Shown piece after piece: positions 16,673 to 25,368 of a stretch of 64,000 bases of DNA; position 1 is the stretch's first letter; each line of letters starts with the position of its first letter. The stretch is taken from assembly GCA_023150615.1 (NCBI GenBank), contig JAKLKO010000017.1:1-64000 (forward strand). The letters run 5' to 3'. This stretch comes from Phycisphaerae bacterium. Its GTDB lineage: Bacteria; Planctomycetota; Phycisphaerae; UBA1845; UTPLA1. Position numbers and translations under genes: made by a program. Below the pieces are notes generated by a model. The model did no database searches, was not told the origin of the DNA, and was given only the letters and a program-made list of their open reading frames with translations.

Positions 16673-16701
16673 AGTGGACCCGTTCACGACGTTTCTGTCA
16701 A
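16673..16701 (-). promoter_or_regulatory. Candidate promoter of the BMC operon
   Basis: On the minus strand a perfect -35 TTGACA (16701-16696) is followed after 17 bases by TCCACT (16678-16673), a weak -10. Transcription would begin around 16665. That is upstream of the GTG at 16624 but downstream of the alternative GTG at 16687, which supports the shorter RpiB-DERA start. The weak -10 would suit an activated promoter. Prediction by eye. Confidence 0.4.
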
Positions 16702-16711
16702 GGAATGCGCG

Positions 16712-16757
16712 TTATCGGTCCTGCGCGATTCCGTCCATCAAGACTTATCGGTTATCG
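16712..16757. repeat. Repeated TTATCG elements in the divergent BMC/glycosyltransferase promoter region
   Basis: TTATCGGT occurs at 16712-16719 and again at 16745-16752, spaced 33 bases (about three helical turns). A third TTATCG overlaps the second copy at 16752-16757. All three lie just upstream of the predicted BMC -35 and before the ATG of the divergent gene. They could be binding half-sites for a regulator, but no regulator gene is adjacent. Confidence 0.35.
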
Positions 16758-16767
16758 TGCCGCGCGA

Positions 16768-17898
16768 ATGGACTCGACCGATGCCAACCCGTCCAACCGG
16801 CCCCCGGTCCTCTACCTCGCCGATCGACTCGCTTACGAGCGCCTCGGTCCCGCGATTCGATACCTGCTGCTCGGCCTCATCGACGAGCCCTTCCAGCCCG
16901 TGCTCGTCGGCCCGCAGCCGCGCCGCCGCGTACTGCTCGAAGGCGCGCTGCCGGTCGTGCCCTTCGAGCCGCCGAACGCGCTGCTCCGGCCGTGGGCGAT
17001 CCGCGCGATGATCGCTCAGCTTCGAGAGATCATCGACCGCGTTCACGCCGAGGCCCCGCCGATCGTTCACGCCCTGACGCACACCGTCGGAGAGGTCGCG
17101 CTCCGCGCCGCCGAGGCGCTGGGCGCCGACCTCGTCGTTTCGTTCGGCGAGCGAGTCGATCTCGGCGCGCGGTCGATCCGCGCGCTGCTCGGCCGCGCCG
17201 CCGTCGTCATCGTTCCCTCCGACGTGCTGCGCGACGAAGTGGTCCGGCGTGATGTCGCCGTCGCCTCGCTCGAGTTGATTCGCCCCGGCGTCCCCGCCGA
17301 AACCGAGGCCGCCGCGTTCCGTGATCCGGGCCGCGCGCCGGCCATCGTCTATTCCGGCCCCGTGACGGTCGGCAGCGGCGTCGCTGAGCTGATCCACGCA
17401 TTCGCGAAGGTCAAAGCGCATCGGCACGACGCGATGCTCTTCCTGATCGGCAAGGGCCGCGCCGAGGGCGAGTTGCGCCACGTCGCCGAGCGGCTTGACG
17501 TCGTCGAGTCCGTGACGTTCACGGGGTTGATCGAGCCGTGGACGCGCGCGATGGGCGGTGCGGACGTCTACTGCCTGCCGCGCGGCGAAGAGGCGTATTC
17601 GATCGTGCCGATCCACGCCATGTCGCAGGGTCTCACCGTCATTGCCGGCGCCGGCGGCGTGCACGACGGCCTGATCGACGAGCAGACGGCCTGGACATTC
17701 CCGCCCGGCGACGTCGATGCGCTGGAGCTGCGGCTCCGCCGCGCGCTGACCCAGCCGGACGAGGCGCGGGCGCTGGCGCAGCGGGCGATCGACTACGTTC
17801 GGACGCGGCACTCGGTCGCGGCGATGGTCGAGGCGCACGCCTGCGTTTATCGGCAGTTGTCGCTCCGATCGCGCTCGCTGCCGCTCGGCGGCCGATAA
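16768..17898 (+). CDS. Glycosyltransferase, family 4 type
   Basis: 376 residues from ATG 16768 (MDSTDANPSNRPPVLYLADR). The C-terminal Rossmann domain has the GT4 layout: IVYSGPVTVGSGVAELIHAF (about 195-215), then VTFTGLIEPWTRAMGGADVY and CLPRGEEAYSIVPIHAMSQG. The last of these holds the EX7E-like donor-site region. A soluble or peripheral enzyme transferring a sugar from a nucleotide sugar is expected, with unknown acceptor. It diverges from the BMC operon across about 140 bases. Nothing in the sequence links it to the shell metabolism. Confidence 0.85.
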   Translation: MDSTDANPSNRPPVLYLADRLAYERLGPAIRYLLLGLIDEPFQPVLVGPQPRRRVLLEGALPVVPFEPPNALLRPWAIRAMIAQLREIIDRVHAEAPPIVHALTHTVGEVALRAAEALGADLVVSFGERVDLGARSIRALLGRAAVVIVPSDVLRDEVVRRDVAVASLELIRPGVPAETEAAAFRDPGRAPAIVYSGPVTVGSGVAELIHAFAKVKAHRHDAMLFLIGKGRAEGELRHVAERLDVVESVTFTGLIEPWTRAMGGADVYCLPRGEEAYSIVPIHAMSQGLTVIAGAGGVHDGLIDEQTAWTFPPGDVDALELRLRRALTQPDEARALAQRAIDYVRTRHSVAAMVEAHACVYRQLSLRSRSLPLGGR

Positions 17899-18013
17899 TC
17901 GCTGATCCTTCGGCGGCACCCTGCAAAGGGCTTTGACCCGGCGCGGCTCGGCGGAGTAACATCACGTGGCGGCGGGAGGGTCGCCGTCACATCCATTGGA
18001 CGGGGGAGAAGCA

Positions 18014-18820
18014 ATGAAGACGCAACATGCGGTTCGCGCGCTGGCGGGTCTCGCACTGACGCTGGCCGTGGTCGGATGTCACGAGCCGACGGTCTGGCCC
18101 TACACCGGCCCGCGGGTTTATCTCATTCAAGGTACCGACAAGGAGCGGAGCGACGGACTGGCGCCCGTGCGCGATGCCCTGCTGGAGCATGAGATCAACG
18201 CGGCGATCTATTCGCCGGACGACTGGCTGAAGATCGTCATCGACATCGACAAGGACCCGGACGAGGAGGCGATCCTCGTCGGCCACGGCCATGGCGCGTT
18301 CCTCTGCACGCAGGTCGTGCGCCATTACGCGCAGCATCACAAGACCAAGTTCATCAAGCGCGTCATCACCGTCGACGCGTTCAACAAGGACTGGCCGCAC
18401 CGCTGCGAAATGCGCCCCGGCGCGAAAAACCAGGTTCCGCCCGAGCCGATGCCGATCGGCCACAACGCCCAATTCGTCCACAACGTCATCCAGCGGACCC
18501 CGGGCAGCGCCTGGGGCACCGATATCGTCAGCACGCGCAACAGCAACGTCGCCGAGGAACACCCGTACTACTGGTATGACAACTACTGGTACACGCGGCC
18601 GTTCACCGGCCAGCCGATCGCCGCGACGGACCTCACGTCGAAGGGCGTCGACCACGAGACGATTGACAACGATCGGGCGCTCGTTGATCGTATCCTGACG
18701 TTGTGTCGACAGGCCGCGCTGAGCCCGTTCCACTACACGCCCCTCGAGCATCATCCGCATGGCGAAGCGTCCCGCAGCAAACAGCCCGCGAACCGCGGCA
18801 CCAAGGCCGCACGCGGATGA
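18014..18820 (+). CDS. Lipoprotein, alpha/beta-hydrolase-like without nucleophile
   Basis: 268 residues from ATG 18014, backed by GGGGGAG eight bases upstream. The signal ends in a lipobox (LAVVGC), so it is probably anchored to a membrane as a lipoprotein. A strand-turn EAILVGHGHGAFLCTQVVRH looks like the nucleophile elbow of an alpha/beta hydrolase (GxSxG). However, Gly takes the place of the Ser, so normal hydrolase activity is doubtful. A conserved-looking VITVDAFNKDW follows. The 3' end overlaps the next gene by 62 bases in another frame. The function is unknown. Confidence 0.6.
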   Translation: MKTQHAVRALAGLALTLAVVGCHEPTVWPYTGPRVYLIQGTDKERSDGLAPVRDALLEHEINAAIYSPDDWLKIVIDIDKDPDEEAILVGHGHGAFLCTQVVRHYAQHHKTKFIKRVITVDAFNKDWPHRCEMRPGAKNQVPPEPMPIGHNAQFVHNVIQRTPGSAWGTDIVSTRNSNVAEEHPYYWYDNYWYTRPFTGQPIAATDLTSKGVDHETIDNDRALVDRILTLCRQAALSPFHYTPLEHHPHGEASRSKQPANRGTKAARG

Positions 18821-20354
18821 GCTTGCTGCCGCGCGGCGGACAAAAATCGCCGTTCTGATCTGCACGCCGGTGGGCCTGCTCGCAGGCGTGCTCTTTTTCC
18901 CGCAGCTTTTCGCCGCCGACGGCGTGCTCGCAGGTACGCTGCGGCAGGTCCAACTCACGACGCCGCAAGGCGCAGAGTCCATCCGCCGGCAGTCCGCCGC
19001 CGAGTGGCGCGCGCGTCCGGAGCTCTCACGCCGCCTGGCCGCGCAACTCGGCGCGATGGAGATCGTCCGCTCATTGCAGGTCTCCTCCGCCACGCGGCCC
19101 GCATTGCCGGACGATCCGGCCGGCGCCTTTGCCGCCGACTTCGACAACCTGCCCACGCGGCTGGCCGTCGCGGAAATCGCCGCGGCGCGCGTCCCCGCCG
19201 ATGCGCCCCCGTCCGCGCGGTGGGAGGCGATCGATGCCGTGCTCAAGCGCGCGCCGCCGGCCACGCGCTGCGACCTCTACGAGCGGGAGATGGCCGACGT
19301 GTTCGCCGCGGTCCTGACGGCGCTGCGGCTCCCGGACGATGTCGCGGCCCGGCCGGTCGTGCAGACGTTTCTCACGGAGCGGACGCCGCTGGTCGCGACG
19401 CAATGGTCAGCGCTGACCGCGACCGCCGATGCGCTTCTCCACGAGTTGTCGGACCGTTCGGAGACCCCGCCGGAGCAGACCGCGTCACGGATTCGGCACC
19501 GCGTGCTCCAACTCGGGCGCGGACTGGTTGCCGGCGCACGAGATCCCGCGATTGCGCTGCTCGGCGCGGATGTGCTCGTCCGAGCAGCCGGCGCGCAACC
19601 ACCCGCCCGCAACCGCGCGGACTGGGTCGCCTGGCGCGATGCGGCCCGGACACGCGTGCACACCGCCTTCGCCTCCGCGCCGCCGGACTGGATGGACCTG
19701 CGTCGCATCGCCCCGACGCCGACGACGCGGTCCTACGCGACGGCGGTCGTCGCCTACGCACTTGCGGTTGCGCTCGTTCTCACCGCGCTTGGCACGCTGG
19801 CCGGACTGTTGCTCTGCGGCATTCATCGCTTGTTCGTCCGCCGCCGCACGGCCGCCGTTTCCTCGCCGGCACATGCCTCGCGGCTACGCCGTGCTTCCGT
19901 GCCTGGTGCGATGGTGACGACGCTGATCGTCGCGCTCGGACTTGGGGCATTCACGGCCCGGCGGTTCCTGACCGGGGGCTACGCCGTCCCGAACGGGTAC
20001 GGCGCAATCGCAGCCGCCGCAGCATTCTTCGGCCTGATCGGACCGGCCGTACTCGTGCGGTTGTTTGGCCGCGCCCGCGTTGATGCGACCGGCGCGACCC
20101 CGCCGCCTCGCCGACGTTCGGCCCGCGCGTACGCGACGTGCTGGGCCGTGCTCAGCCTCGCGGCGCTCGCCGCGATGCTCACCCATCGCGCAGCCGCCCG
20201 AGATCTGCGCGATGCAATGATCGCCGCGTGCCACAACGAATTCGATGCCCGCCTCGGGCCCGACGTCCGCGCGCAGTGGCTGGCGGAGATCGACCGTCTC
20301 ATCTCCGCGTCGGGCTGGAGCCTGTCACCCGCCGCAATCGCGCCGCCGCGCTGA
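18759..20354 (+). CDS. Multi-span membrane protein of unknown function
   Basis: 531 residues. The N-terminus is basic and followed by a span (KIAVLICTPVGLLAGVLFF). A roughly 260-residue Ala/Arg-rich, probably helical extracytoplasmic region comes next. It is followed by four further spans: ATAVVAYALAVALVLTALGT; MVTTLIVALGLGAF; AAAAAFFGLIGPAVLVRLF; and YATCWAVLSLAALAAML. The ATG at 18759 lies inside the preceding gene (62-base overlap). A later start would remove the overlap but delete part of the basic leader. No domain is recognised. It is likely co-transcribed with the lipoprotein gene. Confidence 0.55.
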   Translation: MAKRPAANSPRTAAPRPHADELAAARRTKIAVLICTPVGLLAGVLFFPQLFAADGVLAGTLRQVQLTTPQGAESIRRQSAAEWRARPELSRRLAAQLGAMEIVRSLQVSSATRPALPDDPAGAFAADFDNLPTRLAVAEIAAARVPADAPPSARWEAIDAVLKRAPPATRCDLYEREMADVFAAVLTALRLPDDVAARPVVQTFLTERTPLVATQWSALTATADALLHELSDRSETPPEQTASRIRHRVLQLGRGLVAGARDPAIALLGADVLVRAAGAQPPARNRADWVAWRDAARTRVHTAFASAPPDWMDLRRIAPTPTTRSYATAVVAYALAVALVLTALGTLAGLLLCGIHRLFVRRRTAAVSSPAHASRLRRASVPGAMVTTLIVALGLGAFTARRFLTGGYAVPNGYGAIAAAAAFFGLIGPAVLVRLFGRARVDATGATPPPRRRSARAYATCWAVLSLAALAAMLTHRAAARDLRDAMIAACHNEFDARLGPDVRAQWLAEIDRLISASGWSLSPAAIAPPR

Positions 20355-20373
20355 TTCGCTATAATCGCGCCGC

Positions 20374-21648
20374 GTGATCGCCCGCATCCTCAGCATCGGC
20401 ACCGAACTGACGCTCGGCCAGACGGTCGATACGAACTCGGCCTGGCTCGCGCAGCAGCTCGCCGAACTCGGAATCGAAACGGTCGCCCACGCGACCGTCC
20501 CGGATGAGCTGGAGCCGATTCAGGCCGAGATCGAACGCGCCGCGCGCGACGCCGATGTGCTGATGGTTACCGGCGGACTCGGCCCGACCCAGGACGACCT
20601 GACGCGCGAAGCCCTCGCCCGCGTGATGAACGTCCCGCTCGACTTTCACGCCCCGACGCTTGAGCGGATCCGCGAGTTCTTCCGCTCGCGAAACCTCCAG
20701 ATGCCCGAGGCCGACCGCCGCGAGGCGATGGTCCCGCGCGGCGCCACCCTCCTCGATAACGACTGCGGCACCGCGCCCGGGCTCCGCGCCCGCATCGGCC
20801 GCTGCGATGCCTTCGTACTGCCCGGCGTGCCGCGCGAGATGCGATCGATGTTCGACCGCACCGTTCGGCCCGTGCTGGCCGGACGCGGCGGATTCATCCT
20901 CCAGCGCGTGCTCCGCACCTTCGGCCTGCCCGAAGCGCGGATCGGCGAGCTGATCGCCGACCTGATGCAGCGCGGCCGCAATCCAACGATCGGCACGACC
21001 GCGCAGGCCGCGGTCGTCGGCATCCGCATCAACGCCAGGGCCCGCACGCTTGACGAGGCGGCCGCGCTGCTCGACCGCGACGCCGCAGAAATCCGCCGGC
21101 GCCTCGGCGACTACGTCTTTGGCGAGGGCGACGCGACGCTTCAACAAGCCGTCGCCGAGTTGCTCTGGCGGCACGGCCGGACGGTCGCCACGGCCGAGTC
21201 CTGCACCGGAGGCCTGCTCGCCAAGGCGCTGACCGACGTACCGGGCAGCAGTCGCTATTTCCTCTGCGGCTGGGTGACCTACTCCAATGCCGCCAAGCAG
21301 CGCGAGCTGCGCATCGACGCGGCCCGCATCGAACGTCACGGTGCCGTCTGCCGAGAAGTCGCCGAGTCGATGGCGCTCGGCGCGCGGACGCTCAGCGGCG
21401 CGGACTACGCGATCGGCATCACGGGCATCGCCGGCCCCGAGGGCGGATCGCCCGAAAAACCGGTCGGACTCGTTTACGTGTCGCTCGCGTCACCGGACGG
21501 TTGTGAGGTCCGCGAGCTTCGACTCGGCGAGTATCTCAGCCGCGGCGAAATCCGCGACCGCGCCGCGAAGGCCGCGCTGAACATGCTCCGCCTCGCGCTG
21601 CTGACATCGGCGTCGCAGCCGAAGGCGGCCCCGGAGATTCGCGCGTGA
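20374..21648 (+). CDS. cinA: CinA family protein (NMN deamidase-related)
   Basis: 424 residues in two parts. The N-terminal molybdopterin-binding-like domain (about 1-170) has SIGTELTLGQTVDTNSAWLA and TGGLGPTQDDLTREA. The C-terminal CinA/PncC amidohydrolase domain (about 255-415) has TVATAESCTGGLLAKALTDV and ITGIAGPEGGSPEKPVG. The family recycles NMN to nicotinate mononucleotide, and some members are ADP-ribose pyrophosphatases. The start is a GTG at 20374. The 3' end overlaps the gatB GTG by four bases, so the two are translationally coupled. Confidence 0.95.
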   Translation: MIARILSIGTELTLGQTVDTNSAWLAQQLAELGIETVAHATVPDELEPIQAEIERAARDADVLMVTGGLGPTQDDLTREALARVMNVPLDFHAPTLERIREFFRSRNLQMPEADRREAMVPRGATLLDNDCGTAPGLRARIGRCDAFVLPGVPREMRSMFDRTVRPVLAGRGGFILQRVLRTFGLPEARIGELIADLMQRGRNPTIGTTAQAAVVGIRINARARTLDEAAALLDRDAAEIRRRLGDYVFGEGDATLQQAVAELLWRHGRTVATAESCTGGLLAKALTDVPGSSRYFLCGWVTYSNAAKQRELRIDAARIERHGAVCREVAESMALGARTLSGADYAIGITGIAGPEGGSPEKPVGLVYVSLASPDGCEVRELRLGEYLSRGEIRDRAAKAALNMLRLALLTSASQPKAAPEIRA

Positions 21649-23120
21649 GCAACCTGACGATCCGCCCGATCATCGGCATGGAGACCCACGTCCAGCTCGC
21701 GACGCGAACGAAGATGTTCTGCGGCTGCCCGGTCGAGTTCGGCGCGGAACCGAACAGTCGCGTATGCCCCGTCTGCCTCGGTTTGCCCGGCGCGCTGCCG
21801 GTGATCAACCGCCGCGCCGTGGATCTCGCGATCCGGATGGGCCTGGCGCTCAATTGTCGCATCGCGACCTTCAGCAAGTGGGACCGCAAGAGCTACTACT
21901 ATCCCGACCTCCCGAAGAATTACCAGATCAGCCAGTACGACCTGCCCATCGCGGCCGAGGGACACTTCGAACTGCCGCCGCGGGATGCTGGCGAGCCGCG
22001 CCGCGTGCGGATCCGCCGCGCCCACCTCGAAGAAGATGCCGGAAAGAACCTCCACGAAGGCCTCGACCATACCCGCGTTGACCTCAACCGCGCCGGCACG
22101 CCGCTGCTCGAGATCGTCACCGAGCCGGACCTCGCCTCGGCCGACGAAGCCTTCGCCTTCGCTTCCGAGCTTCAACGCCTCGCCGTCTGGCTCGGCGTCT
22201 CCGAAGGCGTCATGCAGAAAGGCCAGATGCGCTTCGAGCCGAACGTCAACGTCGCAATCACGTTCGGCGGCGTCGAGTACCGCACGCCGATCGCCGAGAT
22301 CAAGAACCTCAACAGCTTTCGCGCGATTCGCAACGCGATCGCCTATGAGATCGACCGGCAGGTCGGCGAATGGCGGCGCGACCACGATTACACGCTCGAA
22401 AAGTGCGGCAAGCTCAACCTCGGCTGGGATGACGACCGCGGCGTCACCGAGTTCCAGCGCAGCAAGGAAGAGGCCCACGACTACCGCTATTTCCCCGATC
22501 CCGACCTCGTGCCCGTCACGATCTCGGCCGAGCAGATCGACGCCATCCGTTCCGAGATCGGCGAGCTTCCGCTCGCCCGCCAGGAGCGGCTGCGGATGCA
22601 GCTCGCCCTGACGGACGTCGACGCCGCTACGCTTACCGCCGACCGCGCGACGAGCGATCTGCTCGCCGCCGCGATCGCCGTCGGCGGCGATCCGAAGACC
22701 CTGTGCAAGCAGTTCATCAGCTTCTGGTCCGCGCAGGCCAATGCGCGCTCGACGACCATCGCGGGCCTGGGCGTCTCCGCTCCGCGGCTCGCGGAACTCG
22801 CCAACCTGACGCGCGACGGGACGATCTCCGCGACGGCCGCCGCGACCGTCGCGCAGAAGATGCTCGACGTGCCGGCGGCTCCGCGCGAGATCGCCGCGGC
22901 GGCCGGGCTGCTCCAGGTTCGCGACGAAGCGGCCACCCGCGAATGGGTCGAGCAGGCTGTCGCCGCGAATCCCCAGGCCGTCCGCGATGCAAAGGAAAAC
23001 CCCAGGAAGCGCCAGGCCGCGGCGGGCTTTCTCCGCGGGCAGGTGATGAAAATCTCCGGCGGCAAGGCCAACCCGAAACTCGTGGGCGAACTGATCGAAC
23101 GCAGGCTGGCGGAACCGTAA
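21645..23120 (+). CDS. gatB: Aspartyl/glutamyl-tRNA amidotransferase subunit B
   Basis: 491 residues, normal length. GatB binds misacylated Asp-tRNA(Asn) or Glu-tRNA(Gln) and, with GatA and GatC, amidates it. Family motifs are GMETHVQLATRTKMFCGC, the zinc cysteines ending in RVCPVCLGLPGALP, SYYYPDLPKNYQISQYD, and EIKNLNSFRAI. The C-terminal YqeY/tail domain is present. gatA and gatC are not in this window. The start GTG overlaps the cinA stop (GTGA). Confidence 0.97.
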   Translation: MSNLTIRPIIGMETHVQLATRTKMFCGCPVEFGAEPNSRVCPVCLGLPGALPVINRRAVDLAIRMGLALNCRIATFSKWDRKSYYYPDLPKNYQISQYDLPIAAEGHFELPPRDAGEPRRVRIRRAHLEEDAGKNLHEGLDHTRVDLNRAGTPLLEIVTEPDLASADEAFAFASELQRLAVWLGVSEGVMQKGQMRFEPNVNVAITFGGVEYRTPIAEIKNLNSFRAIRNAIAYEIDRQVGEWRRDHDYTLEKCGKLNLGWDDDRGVTEFQRSKEEAHDYRYFPDPDLVPVTISAEQIDAIRSEIGELPLARQERLRMQLALTDVDAATLTADRATSDLLAAAIAVGGDPKTLCKQFISFWSAQANARSTTIAGLGVSAPRLAELANLTRDGTISATAAATVAQKMLDVPAAPREIAAAAGLLQVRDEAATREWVEQAVAANPQAVRDAKENPRKRQAAAGFLRGQVMKISGGKANPKLVGELIERRLAEP

Positions 23121-23181
23121 CCCCGCCGGCGCGGTCCGCGCCGCCGTCGAACGCCGCCTGGACCATCGGTACCATGGCCGC

Positions 23182-25008
23182 GTGGCCGATCCCGACTCGA
23201 ATTCCATCACGACGCCGAACCTCGCGGATCGCGGGGGCGGACCGCTGCTGCTCGCCGCGACGTTCGTCGTGATGACGGCGTGGACGTGGCGCAAGTGGCC
23301 GCATGTCTTCATCGACTTCGGCCGCGAGCTGTACGTCCCGTGGCAGTTGACGCTCGGCCGGTCGCTCTACTCCGAGTTGGCGTATTTCAACGGCCCGCTG
23401 TCGCCGTACGTGAACGCGGCCCTGTTCCGCGTGTTCGGGATCGGCCTGACGACGCTGATGATTGCGAACCTCGCGGTCCTCGTCGGCGTGACCGTGCTGC
23501 TGTATCGCCTGCTCGCGCCGATCGCCGGCCGGCTCGGCGCAACGCTGGGCGGATTCGTGCTTCTGACCGTCTTCGGCTTCTCGCAGTACGCCCGCGTGGG
23601 AAACAACAACTACGTCTGTCCCTACTCGCACGAAACCACCCACGGCATGCTGCTTGCGCTCGCCGCCCTCGCGTCGGCCATCGCCTGCGCTCGTCGCGGG
23701 CGGGCGCGCTGGCGGGTTGCGTGCGGACTGGCGCTCGGCGCTGCATTCCTGACCAAGACCGAGGTCTTCGCTGCCGCGGCCCTCGCCTGCTTCACCGCGC
23801 TCGGCCTGCACGCGGCCGTCGCTCGGCAACGACTCGCGAACGTCCTGCGCGATGGCGCGATCGTCGCGGCCGGCGCGTGCGTGTTGCCCGCGGCCTTCGT
23901 GCCGCTTGTCGGAATCGACGGCGTCCTGACGCCCTGGACGGCGCTGTTGCGCAGCGACGCGCTCTCGAACGCGCTGCTCCGGTCGGTCATGGGAATCGAC
24001 CGCCCGTGGGAAAACCTGGGCGCGATGCTCCGCGCAGGCGCCGTCGTCATTGCGGCGCTGGTGGCCGCCGGCGTCATCGCGGCCCTCATCGAATCGCGCC
24101 GCAAGGCGACGCGCTCCGATGCGCTCATCGGCTTCTTCGTCCTCTGCGCGCTGTGCGGATACGCGGTCGATCCGCCCGTTCTGCTGGATACCGTGCGCGC
24201 GCTCCCGCTCGGCGTCGTCGCGGTGCTGATCGTGGCGGCCAGCCGGACGATACGTCATCGACACGATGCGGACCGGGTCGCCAACGCGATCGCCACTATC
24301 GCGCTCGGCGTCTTTTCGCTCGTCATGCTCGGAAAGATGATCCTCAACGCGCGTGTCTATCCGTACGGCTTCGCGCTCGCGATGCCCGGACTCGCGCTCG
24401 TCACGGCGGTCATCGCAGGAACGCTGCCGGCCGGCGTGGGGCTCGGTCGCGGATCGACGCTGCGCGCCGGCCTGAACGCCGCGCTGGGCGCCTCGCTCTG
24501 CATTGCCGCGCTCAGCGTTACATGGCGTGTCTTCGAAGAGAAGACCGTGCCGGTCGGCCGCGGGCACGATCGCATCATCGCCGCGCGCGGCGACGAAGGT
24601 CCGGCGGCACTGGCCGCCCTCGAGGTGATCGAGCGCTTCGTTCCGCCCGACCGCACGCTGCTCGTTGTGCCCGAAGGCGTGATGCTGAACTACCTGACGC
24701 GGCGCACGAATTCGACCCCGCACTACAACTTCGTCCCGCTCGAAATGGCCGTCGCCGGCGAGTCGCGAATCCTCGATGACCTCCGCCGCGCGCCGCCGGA
24801 CTATGTCCTCGTCGTCCCGAGCTTTACGCCGCGCATCTACGGCTTTGAGCGCTTCGGTGCGCCAGGATTCGGCGAGTTCATCTGGAAGTGGATCGAGCAG
24901 TCCTACGATCCCCTTCCCGAGGCGACTCCGCCCGATTCCCTCGCCGCGGCGGTGGGCTTGCAGCTCCGGCGCTATCGAGCCGCCCCTGTTCCGTCGACGG
25001 TCCGCTGA
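23182..25008 (+). CDS. Polytopic membrane glycosyltransferase-like protein (GT-C fold)
   Basis: 608 residues from a GTG at 23182. The first span is followed by the loop FIDFGRELYVPWQLTLGRSL, then YSELAYFNGPLSPYVNAALF. This fits the acidic first periplasmic loop of GT39/ArnT-type polyprenyl-phosphate-sugar transferases. About ten hydrophobic segments follow, and a soluble C-terminal region ends with PDYVLVVPSFTPRIYGFERF. It would sit in the cytoplasmic membrane and move a lipid-linked sugar to an outside acceptor. The acceptor is unknown. The gene lies 61 bases after gatB and could be read through from it. Confidence 0.7.
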   Translation: MADPDSNSITTPNLADRGGGPLLLAATFVVMTAWTWRKWPHVFIDFGRELYVPWQLTLGRSLYSELAYFNGPLSPYVNAALFRVFGIGLTTLMIANLAVLVGVTVLLYRLLAPIAGRLGATLGGFVLLTVFGFSQYARVGNNNYVCPYSHETTHGMLLALAALASAIACARRGRARWRVACGLALGAAFLTKTEVFAAAALACFTALGLHAAVARQRLANVLRDGAIVAAGACVLPAAFVPLVGIDGVLTPWTALLRSDALSNALLRSVMGIDRPWENLGAMLRAGAVVIAALVAAGVIAALIESRRKATRSDALIGFFVLCALCGYAVDPPVLLDTVRALPLGVVAVLIVAASRTIRHRHDADRVANAIATIALGVFSLVMLGKMILNARVYPYGFALAMPGLALVTAVIAGTLPAGVGLGRGSTLRAGLNAALGASLCIAALSVTWRVFEEKTVPVGRGHDRIIAARGDEGPAALAALEVIERFVPPDRTLLVVPEGVMLNYLTRRTNSTPHYNFVPLEMAVAGESRILDDLRRAPPDYVLVVPSFTPRIYGFERFGAPGFGEFIWKWIEQSYDPLPEATPPDSLAAAVGLQLRRYRAAPVPSTVR

Positions 25009-25368
25009 GAGTCCGCGATTCCTCGTCCGATCGCATCGCCGTCAGATGCGGGTTCAGGGACATCGCCCTCGCCAGTGCGTTTGGCGCAACGCAGACTGAA
25101 TTCAGACACTCGTGGCCGAATTGCCTCGTTTTACGAGAATCTCCTATCCGGTATGAGCGAAAGGGCTTCTGCAAACAGAATGCACGCGATTTTAGGAACA
25201 CCTCGATTCGGCGATTTCGAAAGAATCGCGAATCTCCGCTTCGCGCGTTGAACCCGGAGGGATACACTCTGCGAGACCTCGCAGAACCCAGGGAGCCGGA
25301 CCGAAAGACCCCTCACGTCCGGCGCGGAAAGAAGCGCGGCTCCCGCAATTCAGAAAAGGACGGAAGCT
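25009..25368. other. Intergenic leader region before a PEP-CTERM gene
   Basis: 360 bases without a credible gene, less GC-rich than the surroundings over 25100-25240. It holds a short perfect inverted repeat (TGCGAG, AC, CTCGCA at 25270-25283) and the larger foldable element listed separately. No clear sigma-70 promoter was found. A ribosome site (GGA) lies close to the ATG at 25369. Confidence 0.45.
25291..25344 (+). promoter_or_regulatory. Potential three-helix RNA element in the leader of a PEP-CTERM gene
   Basis: Complementary segments allow a compact three-way junction. An outer helix pairs GGGAGCC (25291-25297) with GGCTCCC (25338-25344). One arm pairs GGAC with GTCC (25298-25301 and 25317-25320). 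A second arm pairs GCGC with GCGC (25322-25325 and 25334-25337). An alternative seven-base helix, GCCGGAC with GTCCGGC, competes with the outer helix, so the element could switch. It ends 24 bases before the start codon. I do not recognise a known riboswitch class. Chance pairing in GC-rich DNA is possible. Confidence 0.3.

Noticed and set aside
16625..16687. Extension of the RpiB-DERA protein to the GTG at 16687
   Set aside because: The extra 21 residues have no ribosome site, are not part of the RpiB fold, and overlap the predicted -10 of the operon promoter.
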